41,992 nucleotides of DNA from DAOPKN01 sp035391225 (GTDB lineage Bacteria > Thermotogota > Thermotogae > MWEM01). Below, piece by piece: positions 7,893 to 16,798 of the stretch. Where the stretch lies: positions 1 through 41,992 of the forward strand of contig DAOPKN010000017.1 in the NCBI GenBank assembly GCA_035391225.1, read 5' to 3'. Both the position numbers and the translations under genes were made by a program. Below the pieces are notes generated by a model. The model was given only the letters and a program-made list of their open reading frames with translations, was not told the DNA's origin and did no database searches. Numbering within the stretch: position 1 is the stretch's first letter; each line of letters starts with the position of its first letter.

Positions 7893-8939
7893 ATGTTTTT
7901 CGATTTCTTTTCCATCAAGATCCGTGGTGAAAGTAAGGCAGCCGATGAAATCTACCTCGGGTACATTTTCGGCAAGTCGCGGGAAAAACTGGAATACCGT
8001 TTCATCTGTATTCCACGCCGTTACTCGCGCCAACTCCAGGTAGACCTGCAGCTTCCCCTTCCCAATTTCAAGCAATTTTTGAGCCAGCAGTTCCAGGAGA
8101 TGATCGTCCGTTCCTCCGATATTTCGGAAATGACCTCGGAATTCATGCGGTACATGGATATCCAGATCCGAAAGATGGGCGGGAGGGATGCCCTTTCCCT
8201 GCGCTTTTCCAAGGTCATCGAAACGGGAGATTTCGACGTGGCCAAGATGGAAATTTCCAACCTTTTCCAGAACTGGACGAGCTCGCTCGACCTGGAAATC
8301 TCCATAGATACGTCCACCTACGAAGAGCTCACCTCTTCCTTCCTGGGAGAAGTGGACGTGGGCGATTTCGTTTCCTCGATTTCCGCGCGAAACGACCTGA
8401 TGAGCATCCCGGAAGTATACCCCATCGTGGACCCTTTGGATGGTGTTTCCATCGATGCCTTCGACATCGGAGATGCGATTTTTTGCACCGTTCTGGGGTT
8501 CAACTCCGAGGAAGAACAGAAGAAATTGGTGGAAGAATTCCCCGAACACTTCGACGCGCAAAACAACAACACCATCCCACTGGAAGGGGTCATCATTTCC
8601 AAGGAAATCCTACCTTCGGTTTCGCGAAACTTCGTGCTGATCAAAGTCCAAGTAGGGAGTTCTTTCCAGGCCAAGTCCATCGTGTTGCGTTCGATCCGCT
8701 TGATGTACGACCCCACCAAGATGCGAAAACGCCTGAAAGATTTGAAAAACGAAGCAGATGATGAATCCATAAGCCTTTCGGAGGCCATGCGCAAACACCG
8801 GGCAGCCACCTCGCGTAAGCTGGAGACTCCGATGAGTGCGAAAGGAGAAGGTGCCAAAGATTTCTTCCTCACGTTTTTCCTCGTGCTCTTAAGCGTGGGG
8901 TTGATCTTGATCATTCTGTACTTTTTCTTCTTCTCCTAA
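7893..8939 (+). CDS. Unknown protein with C-terminal membrane anchor
   Basis: 348 residues, not recognised. It begins MFFDFFSIKIRGESKAADEI and looks soluble and mixed alpha/beta up to about residue 310. It ends in a short basic segment followed by about 25 very hydrophobic residues rich in Leu, Ile and Phe, as in tail-anchored proteins; no N-terminal signal is present, so most of it should face the cytoplasm. The region from about 200 to 280 ('DPLDGVSIDAFDIGDAIFC' and following) may be a separate beta-rich domain. GGGAGG at 7883-7888 fixes the ATG 7893; the frame is open further upstream into glgC but has no ribosome site there. It is 19 bases behind glgC and presumably co-transcribed. No function is claimed. 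Confidence 0.85.
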   Translation: MFFDFFSIKIRGESKAADEIYLGYIFGKSREKLEYRFICIPRRYSRQLQVDLQLPLPNFKQFLSQQFQEMIVRSSDISEMTSEFMRYMDIQIRKMGGRDALSLRFSKVIETGDFDVAKMEISNLFQNWTSSLDLEISIDTSTYEELTSSFLGEVDVGDFVSSISARNDLMSIPEVYPIVDPLDGVSIDAFDIGDAIFCTVLGFNSEEEQKKLVEEFPEHFDAQNNNTIPLEGVIISKEILPSVSRNFVLIKVQVGSSFQAKSIVLRSIRLMYDPTKMRKRLKDLKNEADDESISLSEAMRKHRAATSRKLETPMSAKGEGAKDFFLTFFLVLLSVGLILIILYFFFFS

Positions 8940-8978
8940 CCCCATCTTTTCCGCAACTTCCCCACCCAAAAAAAAGAA

Positions 8979-9458
8979 TCACGTGAGCTTGGGCAGTGTC
9001 TTGTACATCAGTGCCAATTCTTGGTTCCAGATGTTCTTGCTCTTGAGCTTTTCCAGGTAAAACCTGGCTTGCTCTGGCTGCCCCGATCGAATCCACGAAA
9101 ACGCTGCACCTATCAAGGCTTCCGGGTTTTCCGCATCCAGGTCCAGCGCCTGGGTGAAATGCTCGATTGCCCCGGGAAAATCCATGTTCTTCAACGCGCA
9201 AAACCCCAACCCAATCCAGGGATTCGGATGTTCCATACCCAGCTGCACGGCATGCAAAAAAAGCTTTTGCGCCAGTTCGAGGTTTTCCTTTTCCAGGAAA
9301 GCCAATGCCATGTTGTAGAACACCAAGGGCTCTTCGGGCTTTTCTTCCATCAATTCCGAAAAAAGGCGCAACGCTTCTTCCACCTCGCCTTGGTTCAAAA
9401 GGAGATTCGCCTCTTCCATTCTTTTTTGCCATCCGGAGAATTCTGCCATTTCGGTCAT
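8979..9458 (-). CDS. TPR-repeat protein
   Basis: 159 residues with about three and a half tetratricopeptide repeats (for example GEVEEALRLFSELMEEKPEE, then 'AIEHFTQALDLDAENPEAL'). No signal peptide. The repeats are usually protein-binding surfaces; no catalytic residues are seen. Its ATG overlaps the stop of the secreted propeller gene by four bases (ATGA), so the two are translationally coupled, and this is the last gene of the folE2-mutS-mrp group. The 39-base gap to the convergent unknown gene has no clear terminator. Confidence 0.9.
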   Translation of the reverse strand: MTEMAEFSGWQKRMEEANLLLNQGEVEEALRLFSELMEEKPEEPLVFYNMALAFLEKENLELAQKLFLHAVQLGMEHPNPWIGLGFCALKNMDFPGAIEHFTQALDLDAENPEALIGAAFSWIRSGQPEQARFYLEKLKSKNIWNQELALMYKTLPKLT

Positions 9459-11290
9459 GGTTCGTTTCCCATTTCGCTTTCTATAAGGCTTTCCCGAACC
9501 GAAGGAATCATGTAATTCACGTAGTAGATGGAATCGGAGTAATCCATTCCTGAGATCTGGGTGGAAACGGTAACGGTTTTGATTCCCTCGAAGGGAAGGT
9601 TAATGCGAAACGTCACCTTGGGAATCCAGATTTGCTCGATCGACCGGTAGTATTGCAACAGGTTGGGTAGCATGTCAGAACTCAAAACCAGCCCACCGGA
9701 AAGCCGGGCCAACCTTGCAACCTTGGGGGGAACCGTGAGATTGCTCACCACGAAAAGGCGTACGTTCTTTGCCAACAAGGCCATGGAAAAATCCGCGAAG
9801 GAAAAGTCCGTTCCATCGTACTTCCATACCACGATGTTGAGCTGGTTTTTTTTCAGGGAAGGAAACGTGTTGGAGAAGAATTCTTTCCCATCGTCCACTT
9901 CGTGGATCATCACTTTCTCCCAGGAATCCACCAGGCTGAAGGGAACATATCCTCCACTATCGATCACGCTCAAAAAGGGGGAAAGAACCTGGTACATGTT
10001 CCCGGAAACTTGGGAATTGCGAAACACGATGCCTACCTCTTCGTTATCCAGGTCGATGGAATCGATGATGGCAACCGTATCGGGATTGGAGCGAATCAGG
10101 AAGTAACTCTTCACCAGGTGGTCGTCGAAATCCGAAAAGGTTAAAAGGGGCGGAGAGTAACTCATGTCACTGACCCCGGAAAGGTCGATCCCCGGAATAT
10201 CCAGGAAGTGGAAGGGCACTTCCTCCGATTCCATGGAATTCAGGTAGGAAAGCCTTCCATCATCCCAGAGCGTCAGCAAGAAGCCCATTCCGTCAAAGCA
10301 GCTCACCACCGGAAGAACACCAACGGGGAAGGGAATCGTTTTCTCTTCCTCGAACGAACCCGAACGGATGAACCGGAACACCCGCATGGACAGATCCTGC
10401 AACACCACCCAGGAGTCGTTCACGTCGATATCGTTCACGATATGGGGAACCAGTCCTTCACTCAGCGAAAGGTGCCGTATGGGTTTCCCCGAGGAATTGA
10501 GAACGCTGAGCACATTTTGCGCGGGGTCCAGCACGAAAACGTTTCCCATGCGGTCAACCCCTTGCACGAAAGGACGGCGGAAACCTTTCCATTCCTTCAC
10601 CTTTTCCAGCGTTTGTAACCCGTAAGCTGCAACTGTCCCGGAAGCGCTTTCGGAAACGTATAGCAAGCCAGCCGTAGGATCCACCGCGATGCGGGTGGGC
10701 CGGGGAGAATCGAGTTGGATCATTTGGTTGCTCTCGAACCCGGAGATGAACACGAAACGGTTCGCCTGGTCCAGGATGAAGACCCGATCGCGGTAGGTTT
10801 GCACGGAGATCGGGTTGTAAAAAAACTCCACGAACTCTTTGAACCCCTGGATTTCGTTGAAATATTCCAGCCCAAGCGGGGGGTTCTTGGGGGGCTGAAC
10901 CGTGGAAAGGAAATCGATGTTGTTGAGAAGAATGAGTATCTCCGTGCGATCGGGTTGGATCAGCAACACGTTTCGCAAGTTTTCCACACCGGTTTGGGTT
11001 TTTCCCATTTCGATGTTGAGCTTCGCCAGAAAGAACCAGAACTTGGGTATATCGTTGGGGTACAACGGTTTTTCAAAGGCTTTGTCAATGGCTTGCAGCG
11101 AAAGAAAGTACTCCGCATCTCCCCAAAAATCCAAGGATCGCGCGAAGTAGTACCGAGAAATTTCCTCCACGGGAAGTCCTTGGAAGAAAGATTCCGGGAT
11201 TTCCAGGCTTTTCTCGGCTTCGGGTTCTTGGGCGTAGAGGCACGTGACCAGTACCAGAACCAGGGCAAGGCAAAACCAGTTCTTTTTCAT
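9455..11290 (-). CDS. Secreted protein with helical repeats, beta-propeller and a VWA-like C-terminus
   Basis: 611 residues. The frame is open further upstream, but the real start is the ATG at 11290: it is followed by a clear signal peptide (MKKNWFCLALVLVLVTCLYAQ) and overlaps the upstream gene's stop by four bases. After the signal come TPR-like helices (about 25-115), then repeated blades of NHL/YncE type such as 'VFILDQANRFVFISGF', 'GLLYVSESASGTVAAYG' and 'NVFVLDPAQNVLSVLNSSG' (about 140-400). The last 110 residues ('LNIVVWKYDG', 'ALLAKNVRLFVVS', 'RLARLSGGLVLSS') resemble the second half of a von Willebrand A fold, without an evident metal site. Function unknown; probably periplasmic or attached to the envelope. 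Confidence 0.85.
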   Translation of the reverse strand: MKKNWFCLALVLVLVTCLYAQEPEAEKSLEIPESFFQGLPVEEISRYYFARSLDFWGDAEYFLSLQAIDKAFEKPLYPNDIPKFWFFLAKLNIEMGKTQTGVENLRNVLLIQPDRTEILILLNNIDFLSTVQPPKNPPLGLEYFNEIQGFKEFVEFFYNPISVQTYRDRVFILDQANRFVFISGFESNQMIQLDSPRPTRIAVDPTAGLLYVSESASGTVAAYGLQTLEKVKEWKGFRRPFVQGVDRMGNVFVLDPAQNVLSVLNSSGKPIRHLSLSEGLVPHIVNDIDVNDSWVVLQDLSMRVFRFIRSGSFEEEKTIPFPVGVLPVVSCFDGMGFLLTLWDDGRLSYLNSMESEEVPFHFLDIPGIDLSGVSDMSYSPPLLTFSDFDDHLVKSYFLIRSNPDTVAIIDSIDLDNEEVGIVFRNSQVSGNMYQVLSPFLSVIDSGGYVPFSLVDSWEKVMIHEVDDGKEFFSNTFPSLKKNQLNIVVWKYDGTDFSFADFSMALLAKNVRLFVVSNLTVPPKVARLARLSGGLVLSSDMLPNLLQYYRSIEQIWIPKVTFRINLPFEGIKTVTVSTQISGMDYSDSIYYVNYMIPSVRESLIESEMGNEP

Positions 11291-11826
11291 GCTTCTTCGC
11301 GCCTTTCCACCGGCGTGCGATCCTTTTGGAACAACATGCCACCCGAAAAGAGAACGAGCAACAGGGAAAGCAACAAAAACCCCCAGGCGCCCAAGCGAAG
11401 GGGGGCTTGCAGCGCAGCTGGCACGGAGGAGGAGAACTGCTTGCCGATCCAATCGGGCCCGTCACGCAGCAAAGCCCAAAATTGCAGCGCCGTTGCCCCG
11501 AGGTACAACACCAGGCTCACCGAAAAACTCCCCGGGGCTCGTCCCTTCTTCCCAAAAACCATGCATCCAATGAGAAGAAACACCGCTCCCAGGAAAAAAA
11601 GAACAAAAAGCGTGGGCCAAAGAAGCTGGGGTTGAATGGAAAAACCTAACAGCTCGGAAAGCGGTTTTTGCAGCTGTGCTTCCAACCACTGCACCCCCAC
11701 ACGCAGCAGGAAAAAAAGGGAAACCCCCAGCAATCCGACGACCATCACGAAGAAACCGAGCAACCCTCCCAAGATGGAAAGGAAAGTGTTTCCTCCGGTT
11801 TGCCTCCCGTTTCCTTGGCCCCGCAT
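11287..11826 (-). CDS. Small membrane protein, four predicted helices
   Basis: 179 residues, not recognised. Four hydrophobic segments are seen at roughly residues 15-42, 66-92, 101-118 and 145-166, with short loops; the ends are charged and probably cytoplasmic. GAGGAG lies 8 bases before the ATG. The gene starts 6 bases after the Mrp ATPase stop and its own stop overlaps the start of the propeller gene. The membrane protein, the secreted propeller and the TPR protein are therefore made together and may form one envelope complex; this is inference from the gene layout. Confidence 0.85.
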   Translation of the reverse strand: MRGQGNGRQTGGNTFLSILGGLLGFFVMVVGLLGVSLFFLLRVGVQWLEAQLQKPLSELLGFSIQPQLLWPTLFVLFFLGAVFLLIGCMVFGKKGRAPGSFSVSLVLYLGATALQFWALLRDGPDWIGKQFSSSVPAALQAPLRLGAWGFLLLSLLLVLFSGGMLFQKDRTPVERREEA

Positions 11827-11832
11827 GAAAGC

Positions 11833-12642
11833 TTACTCCTCGATTTCCTTGAGAATGGCTTCCACGATTTCGTGGAAGGCCTTTTCCATGTTCGAACCGC
11901 GCATGTGCAAGTAAAACGGTTTCCCCTGCTCGGACAAGCTCATGACTTGGGCATCTTGGGGGATTTGACCCAGCAACCGGGAGTTCAAGTCTTTCGCGAG
12001 CTGCTCCCCACCACCCGAACCAAAGAGGTAGATCTTTTCGTGGCAATGGGGGCAAATGAAGTAACTCATGTTCTCCACGACACCGATCAGGCGACTTTGC
12101 ATTTTCTCGATGAAAAGGGCCGCCCTTTGGGCATCCAGGGTGGAAACACCTTGCGGAGTTGTCACCAGGATAGCCCCATCGATACCACCTGCAACCTGTA
12201 GCAGGCTGAGCGGTTCGTCCCCGGTTCCGGGAGGGGAATCCACGATCAAGAAATCCAGTTCTCCCCAAACCACGTCGTTCACGAACTGGTCAATGGCCTT
12301 ATTTTTCAAAGGCCCGCGCCAGATAACCGGTTGTCCCGGGGGCACGAGGTTTGCAATGGAAACCGCCTTGAGATTGGGAAGTACCGATACCGGAAGGATC
12401 TTTTCCTCTTCGGTAGCCAACAGGGTTTCTTCTTCGATGCCCAGCATCTTGGAAACGTTGGGACCGTGAATGTCGATATCGATCAATCCCACTTGATACC
12501 CTTCGTTGGCAAGAGCCGCGGCCAGGTTGACCGCAACGGTACTTTTGCCCACGCCACCCTTGCCACTCAAAACCAGCAAGCAGTGTCGGATTTGGGAGCC
12601 CGTTCTGCTGGTATTTTTCCGTTCCGATGGTTTTGGATTCAT
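11833..12642 (-). CDS. Mrp/ApbC/NBP35-type P-loop ATPase, Fe-S cluster carrier
   Basis: 269 residues. The deviant Walker A motif GKGGVGKST is at 27-35, followed by DIDIHGPN and the Walker B region LIVDSPPGTGDEP. These, plus CPHC (Cys196, Cys199), are diagnostic of the Mrp/NBP35 family, whose dimers carry a 4Fe-4S cluster at that CxxC and deliver it to target proteins. Length is typical. The ATG overlaps the MutS-family stop (ATGA), with AAGGAG upstream. It could serve a general Fe-S role; its place between a MutS-family ATPase and a membrane protein gives no clear client. Confidence 0.93.
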   Translation of the reverse strand: MNPKPSERKNTSRTGSQIRHCLLVLSGKGGVGKSTVAVNLAAALANEGYQVGLIDIDIHGPNVSKMLGIEEETLLATEEEKILPVSVLPNLKAVSIANLVPPGQPVIWRGPLKNKAIDQFVNDVVWGELDFLIVDSPPGTGDEPLSLLQVAGGIDGAILVTTPQGVSTLDAQRAALFIEKMQSRLIGVVENMSYFICPHCHEKIYLFGSGGGEQLAKDLNSRLLGQIPQDAQVMSLSEQGKPFYLHMRGSNMEKAFHEIVEAILKEIEE

Positions 12643-14261
12643 TCTTTCTCCTTTCTTTCTTCAAACTCAACCGGTTTTCCCGGTTGCGAAATTCCTTGCG
12701 CAAAAAAATGCTGGGCCCTCTGCACGATGGCGGGGGGAAATCCCAACGCACCTGCCACCAGAAGGGCACCTTGCACCTGTACGTTAGGTTGCACCGGTTG
12801 CAGCGAATGGTCCACGCGATCGTAGAGCTCATCGAGGTTGGAGAGCTCCTCTCCGGGAACAAGACGCAACACACCCGCGAGGAAAACCTTTGCCACCAGG
12901 GAAGTGGTGCGGGGGAAATGGCTCACGAAAAGGGTGCACTGGTCCTTCCTCTTGTCCAGGTTTTCCACCACCGCCATCGCCAAGCTTTCTCCCTCAGGGG
13001 GGTTGGTAGAGGATCCAAACTCGTCCACCAGCGCGAGGAAGCACCCCGGTTCGAAAACCCGGCTGCATCTTTGCACTTCGCTTCCGAAACCGCTGAGCCC
13101 TTCTTCCTCCCTGTCGCGGAACACGCTCACCACACGGTCAAACAAACCGGTTTGCAAGCTTTTTGCGGGTACGGGAATGCCCAGGGAAACCAAGAAAACC
13201 AGCTGTCCAAGCGTGCGAAGCGCGGTGGTTTTCCCTCCCATATTGGCACCGATCAACAAGTTCACCCCGCTGCAAAAATCGCCCTCCAAGGCGTCGTAAC
13301 GGCGCACTTGTTCGCGGCAGGCATCCCGGACTTCCAAGTTCTCCCCTCGCTGCACGCGAATGCGTGGTTGCTCCAGGATGACCGGGAAGCAACCTTCGGT
13401 CCCATCCTTGAATGCCAGCGCAGCGAGGCAAAAATCCAATTCCCCAATGGCCCAGAACTGCTCCCAAAGGTCTGCCGCGTACGGGGAGAGCTCGCCTTGC
13501 AGTTGGGCAAGGTACCTGTGCTCTTCCCGCTCCAATTCATTCTCCAGCTGTGCCCGCTCCTTTTCCAGCTGTAGGATTCGGTCATCCCCACGAACCTCGA
13601 AATGCACGGAAAAGGTGTTTTCCTTTTTCACGAGAACAAGCGCACTCTGGCGAAGCACACCCGTTCGGATATCCTGGCGGGAAAGCACAAATTCCTTCCG
13701 CCCTTTCAAGGGGATCTCGTACTTCTTTTCCAGTGCACGCGTGATTTGCTCAAAGACACGGTTCTTGCGGTGCGCATTTTCGTTAAGCAGCTTGCGCAGT
13801 TCTTCCGCGTACTCGGATTCAATGGAAAAGAACACCCGGTTCTTCCCATGGGGATCCAGTTTTTTCCAGGCAGGCTGCAAGGCGCGAAAAGAAAAGGCAT
13901 CGCGCATCCCTTGGGGAATGAGGTCCACCAGGGCATTGTGATGGAACACGAATCGCTTGATTTCGAAAAAATCCACCACGCCCATGTTGCCGCCCTTTTC
14001 CAATCGCTGAAGGCTTTCGGTGATGCTCCGGAAAACCGTGCACGCCGAGTGGATCTGTTCCCTGCCACTGCTTTCCAGTGCCTCCAAAGAGCGGAAACGC
14101 GCGAAGTGCTCCCGGCATTGCTTCTCCTGTCCCTTTTGGAAAACCTTCCGTGCCTGCAAATGCATTCCCCCCAACGGGCACGCAAATTCCAGGCGCTTGA
14201 GCAGCTTCTCTACGCCGCAGAAATCTCGCGTGGAACGATCCATCCATTCCGTGGAATTCAC
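12639..14261 (-). CDS. MutS-family ATPase, KamC-like (not a mismatch-repair MutS)
   Basis: 540 residues. The C-terminal half is a MutS-type ATPase: Walker A GANMGGKT (338-345), GLSGFGSEVQR (389-399), Walker B LVDEFGSSTNPPEG (Asp413, Glu414) and VSHF. The N-terminal half is a helical 'core and clamp' region with a long charged coiled coil around 228-250. It lacks the mismatch-recognition domain of MutS and the Smr nuclease domain of MutS2. The GANMGGKT and DEFG..TNP..G spellings resemble KamC, the proposed reactivation ATPase of lysine 5,6-aminomutase, but no aminomutase genes are here. The start is GTG with GGAGAAG upstream and overlaps the folE2 stop (GTGA). Assignment to the MutS superfamily is secure; the KamC link is tentative. 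Confidence 0.88.
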   Translation of the reverse strand: MNSTEWMDRSTRDFCGVEKLLKRLEFACPLGGMHLQARKVFQKGQEKQCREHFARFRSLEALESSGREQIHSACTVFRSITESLQRLEKGGNMGVVDFFEIKRFVFHHNALVDLIPQGMRDAFSFRALQPAWKKLDPHGKNRVFFSIESEYAEELRKLLNENAHRKNRVFEQITRALEKKYEIPLKGRKEFVLSRQDIRTGVLRQSALVLVKKENTFSVHFEVRGDDRILQLEKERAQLENELEREEHRYLAQLQGELSPYAADLWEQFWAIGELDFCLAALAFKDGTEGCFPVILEQPRIRVQRGENLEVRDACREQVRRYDALEGDFCSGVNLLIGANMGGKTTALRTLGQLVFLVSLGIPVPAKSLQTGLFDRVVSVFRDREEEGLSGFGSEVQRCSRVFEPGCFLALVDEFGSSTNPPEGESLAMAVVENLDKRKDQCTLFVSHFPRTTSLVAKVFLAGVLRLVPGEELSNLDELYDRVDHSLQPVQPNVQVQGALLVAGALGFPPAIVQRAQHFFAQGISQPGKPVEFEERKEKE

Positions 14262-15061
14262 GAAGGCTTCTCCATTCGAATGCAGGCAAAAGCCTCGTGG
14301 TCATGGATGGATTCCATGGATTCCACTTGCACTTCGAACCAACGGATCGAGGGATGCTTGCGAAGATGCACGGTAACCTCCCGCGCCACATCTTCCACGA
14401 ACTTGGGGTTTTCGTAGCCTTGCTCGGTCACCCATTTTTCATCTTTTCGCTTCAACAGGGGGAAAATGGGAGAAGAACCCGAGGCTTCGGCCATTTCCAC
14501 CAGTTGCTCGATCCACACCATACGGTCCATCCGCACCCGGATCTTGACGTTTGCCCGCTGGTTGTGTGCACCGAATCGGCTGATCGCCCGGGAGCAAGGG
14601 CAAACAGTTTGCACCGGCACGTTCACTTCCAAGATGAAGTCCATTTGGTCGTCCACATCTAACGTTGCCAGAAAGGCGCAGTCAATGACCAGGTTACTGT
14701 GTACCCCCGTAACGGGTGCCTTTTTGGCGATCACGTAGGGGAAGAACATCTGCATGTGTGCTTCATGGGCATGCAAGCGCGTTTTCATGTCCGAAAGAAT
14801 GGAGCGCAACTCCCGCAGTTGCAACTTGCCCGCGTGGTGGTGCAGGATTTCGATGAAACGACTCATGTGCGTGCCCCGGAAATCTTCCGGCAAATCCACG
14901 GACATGTGGACGGTACCGATGGTATGTTGGACACCTTTCTCGCGATCGCGCAACTGGATGGGATAGCGTACGTTTCGCACCCCCACCTGGTTCAGCGGGA
15001 TGTTTCGGGCGTCTTTTTGACTCTGCAGATCCGCGAGTTCTTGCGATTTGTGTTCCTGCAT
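14258..15061 (-). CDS. folE2: GTP cyclohydrolase FolE2 (type IB)
   Basis: 267 residues, the usual length. Converts GTP to 7,8-dihydroneopterin triphosphate, the first step of tetrahydrofolate and related pterin synthesis; the type IB enzyme is often metal-flexible. Family motifs are clear: QTVCPCSRAISRFGAHNQR, with Cys154 and His166 spaced by 12 as in the characterised metal-binding pair, then PLLKRKDEKWVTEQGYENPK and FVEDVAREV. The frame continues upstream inside the regulator gene, but the start ATG 15061 directly follows that gene's stop after one base. Its stop overlaps the start of the MutS-family gene, so it is in the middle of a tightly coupled operon. Confidence 0.95.
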   Translation of the reverse strand: MQEHKSQELADLQSQKDARNIPLNQVGVRNVRYPIQLRDREKGVQHTIGTVHMSVDLPEDFRGTHMSRFIEILHHHAGKLQLRELRSILSDMKTRLHAHEAHMQMFFPYVIAKKAPVTGVHSNLVIDCAFLATLDVDDQMDFILEVNVPVQTVCPCSRAISRFGAHNQRANVKIRVRMDRMVWIEQLVEMAEASGSSPIFPLLKRKDEKWVTEQGYENPKFVEDVAREVTVHLRKHPSIRWFEVQVESMESIHDHEAFACIRMEKPS

Positions 15062-15062
15062 T

Positions 15063-16766
15063 TCACAACCCGTATTCCTTGATTTTATAGTACAGTGAGC
15101 GCAAGCTGATCCCGAGCTCCCGCGCGGTTTTCTCGCGGTTTCCCTCGTTTCGATACAACGCTTGGTTGATGGCTTGCTCCTCGAAACGCCCCATGATTTC
15201 GCGCAGCGTCCCGCTGAAGGATTCACCCGTCACTTCCCGGGCGGAAAGCGCGGGAATCAGGAAATCCATATGGTGCAACTGGAGTTCCGTTTCTTCGGGC
15301 GAAACGTGGATCAATGCCCGGCTCACCACGTTCTCCAGTTCGCGAACGTTTCCGGGCCAGCGGTAGCGCGAAAACAACCCCATGACCGAGGGGGCGACCG
15401 AGACCACTTTTTTGCCGTACTCGGGGTTCAAACGGTGTAACACGGCCTCCACGAGAAGCGGAATGTCTTCGGGACGTTCCCGCAAGGGAGGCAAGCAAAT
15501 GGTAACCACGTTGAGACGGTAGTACAAGTCCTCCAAGAACTCTCCATCTTGCACCAGCTTCTCCAGGTCCACTTTCGTGGCAGCAACTACGCGCGCGTTT
15601 GTCGTGGTTATTTCGCGGGAACCAACGGGCGAAAACTGGCGTGTTTGCAAGAAGCGGTGCAACTTCTGCTGCGTGGCGCGATCCATGAGTGAAACCTCGT
15701 CCAAGAAAAGGGTCCCATCCTGCGCTTCCTGCAACAATCCTTTTTTCTGCAGGGGCAACACCCCGGGAGAAGGGCTTTCCCAAAAACCGAACAGTTCCGC
15801 CTGCAGCGAATTCCCGGCGAACGTACCGCAATTCACCACTACGAAAGGTCCGGAGGAATGGTTGCTACTCTGGTGAATAGCGTGGCAAAACAACTCCTTT
15901 CCCGTACCGCTTTCCCCACGAAGGAGCACCGTTGCCGTGGTGGGGGCTACTTGCATCGCTTGTTCGCGGGCCACCTGTAGTTTTTGGGAAACGCCCACGA
16001 TGTCCTCGAAAGAGAAACGTGCCTCCACGCGAAACAACCGCGAACGGGCGCGGGCCAGGTCTTGCATCAAGGAAGAAACCTGGGTGACATCATGGATCAC
16101 GCCGACACTTCCCTTGAAATGCCCGTTCACGAAAAGCGGCATCACGTCCACGATGACCTCGTTTCGGTTTTTCCCCACTACCAACCGGCGTCCCAGTACC
16201 GGCTCTTGGGACTTGGCCACCATCATGTGTATGCTTTCTCCCTCCGCGATATCCACGCTGGCGTCCTTTCCCACGACCTGCTCTTCGGAAAAGCCGGTAA
16301 TCCGCGTATAGGAAGGGTTCACAAGGATGATCTCTCCCCTCTCGTCCGCAACGGAAATGGCGTCGTGCGTGGAGTGGATGATGGCTTTCAGCGTGGCCTC
16401 CATTTCCTTCAAGTTGGTCACTTCTTCGGCCATTTTTTGAATGGAAGTGATATCCCGGAAGATCGCCGCAACCCCCATGATATTTCCGGCTTCGTCGAAC
16501 AACGGGATGCGCGAAGTCACGATGATGGTATCCCGCAAGTACTGGAGCTTATCGTGTTCAGGAATGGCGGTTTGCAAAACGATATGCAACCGCGTGTTGG
16601 GAATCGTTTTCACGACGTCCCGCCCCAGCACCTCTTCCTCACGGAATCCAAGGATATCCAGCGCAGTTTGGTTGATAAAAACGATATTGCGGTTGGGGGC
16701 AATGATGATGACCCCTTCTTGAATGGAATGCAGTACACGATTAAACATGACATCCAGTAAAGCCAT
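15063..16766 (-). CDS. PAS-PAS-AAA+-Fis regulator of the sigma-54 activator family, lacking the GAFTGA loop
   Basis: 567 residues: PAS 1 (about 8-106), PAS 2 (about 122-228), AAA+ domain (about 253-490) and a Fis-type helix-turn-helix at the end (FEEQAINQALYRNEGNREKT and following). Walker A is GESGTGKE (284-291) and Walker B GTLFLDE (351-357). After ELFG, where activators have the GAFTGA loop that contacts sigma-54, the sequence is FWESPSPGVLPLQKKG (327-343); no GAFTGA is present. The motif FRxDLYYRL reads FLEDLYYRL (410-418), so the first of the paired arginines is Leu411. It is probably an ATP-responsive DNA-binding regulator that does not activate sigma-54, as in TyrR-like proteins. AAGGAGGTAG precedes the ATG and an extended -10 promoter is upstream. 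Confidence 0.92.
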   Translation of the reverse strand: MALLDVMFNRVLHSIQEGVIIIAPNRNIVFINQTALDILGFREEEVLGRDVVKTIPNTRLHIVLQTAIPEHDKLQYLRDTIIVTSRIPLFDEAGNIMGVAAIFRDITSIQKMAEEVTNLKEMEATLKAIIHSTHDAISVADERGEIILVNPSYTRITGFSEEQVVGKDASVDIAEGESIHMMVAKSQEPVLGRRLVVGKNRNEVIVDVMPLFVNGHFKGSVGVIHDVTQVSSLMQDLARARSRLFRVEARFSFEDIVGVSQKLQVAREQAMQVAPTTATVLLRGESGTGKELFCHAIHQSSNHSSGPFVVVNCGTFAGNSLQAELFGFWESPSPGVLPLQKKGLLQEAQDGTLFLDEVSLMDRATQQKLHRFLQTRQFSPVGSREITTTNARVVAATKVDLEKLVQDGEFLEDLYYRLNVVTICLPPLRERPEDIPLLVEAVLHRLNPEYGKKVVSVAPSVMGLFSRYRWPGNVRELENVVSRALIHVSPEETELQLHHMDFLIPALSAREVTGESFSGTLREIMGRFEEQAINQALYRNEGNREKTARELGISLRSLYYKIKEYGL

Positions 16767-16798
16767 ACAACTACCTCCTTGCTGAAGAGGTCGGCTGA

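Noticed and set aside
12639..14261. DNA mismatch repair MutS or MutS2
   Set aside because: No mismatch-recognition domain and no Smr domain; only the core and ATPase are shared.
15063..16766. Ordinary sigma-54 activator (NtrC-like)
   Set aside because: The GAFTGA loop is absent and no -24/-12 promoter is seen, so activation of sigma-54 is not claimed.
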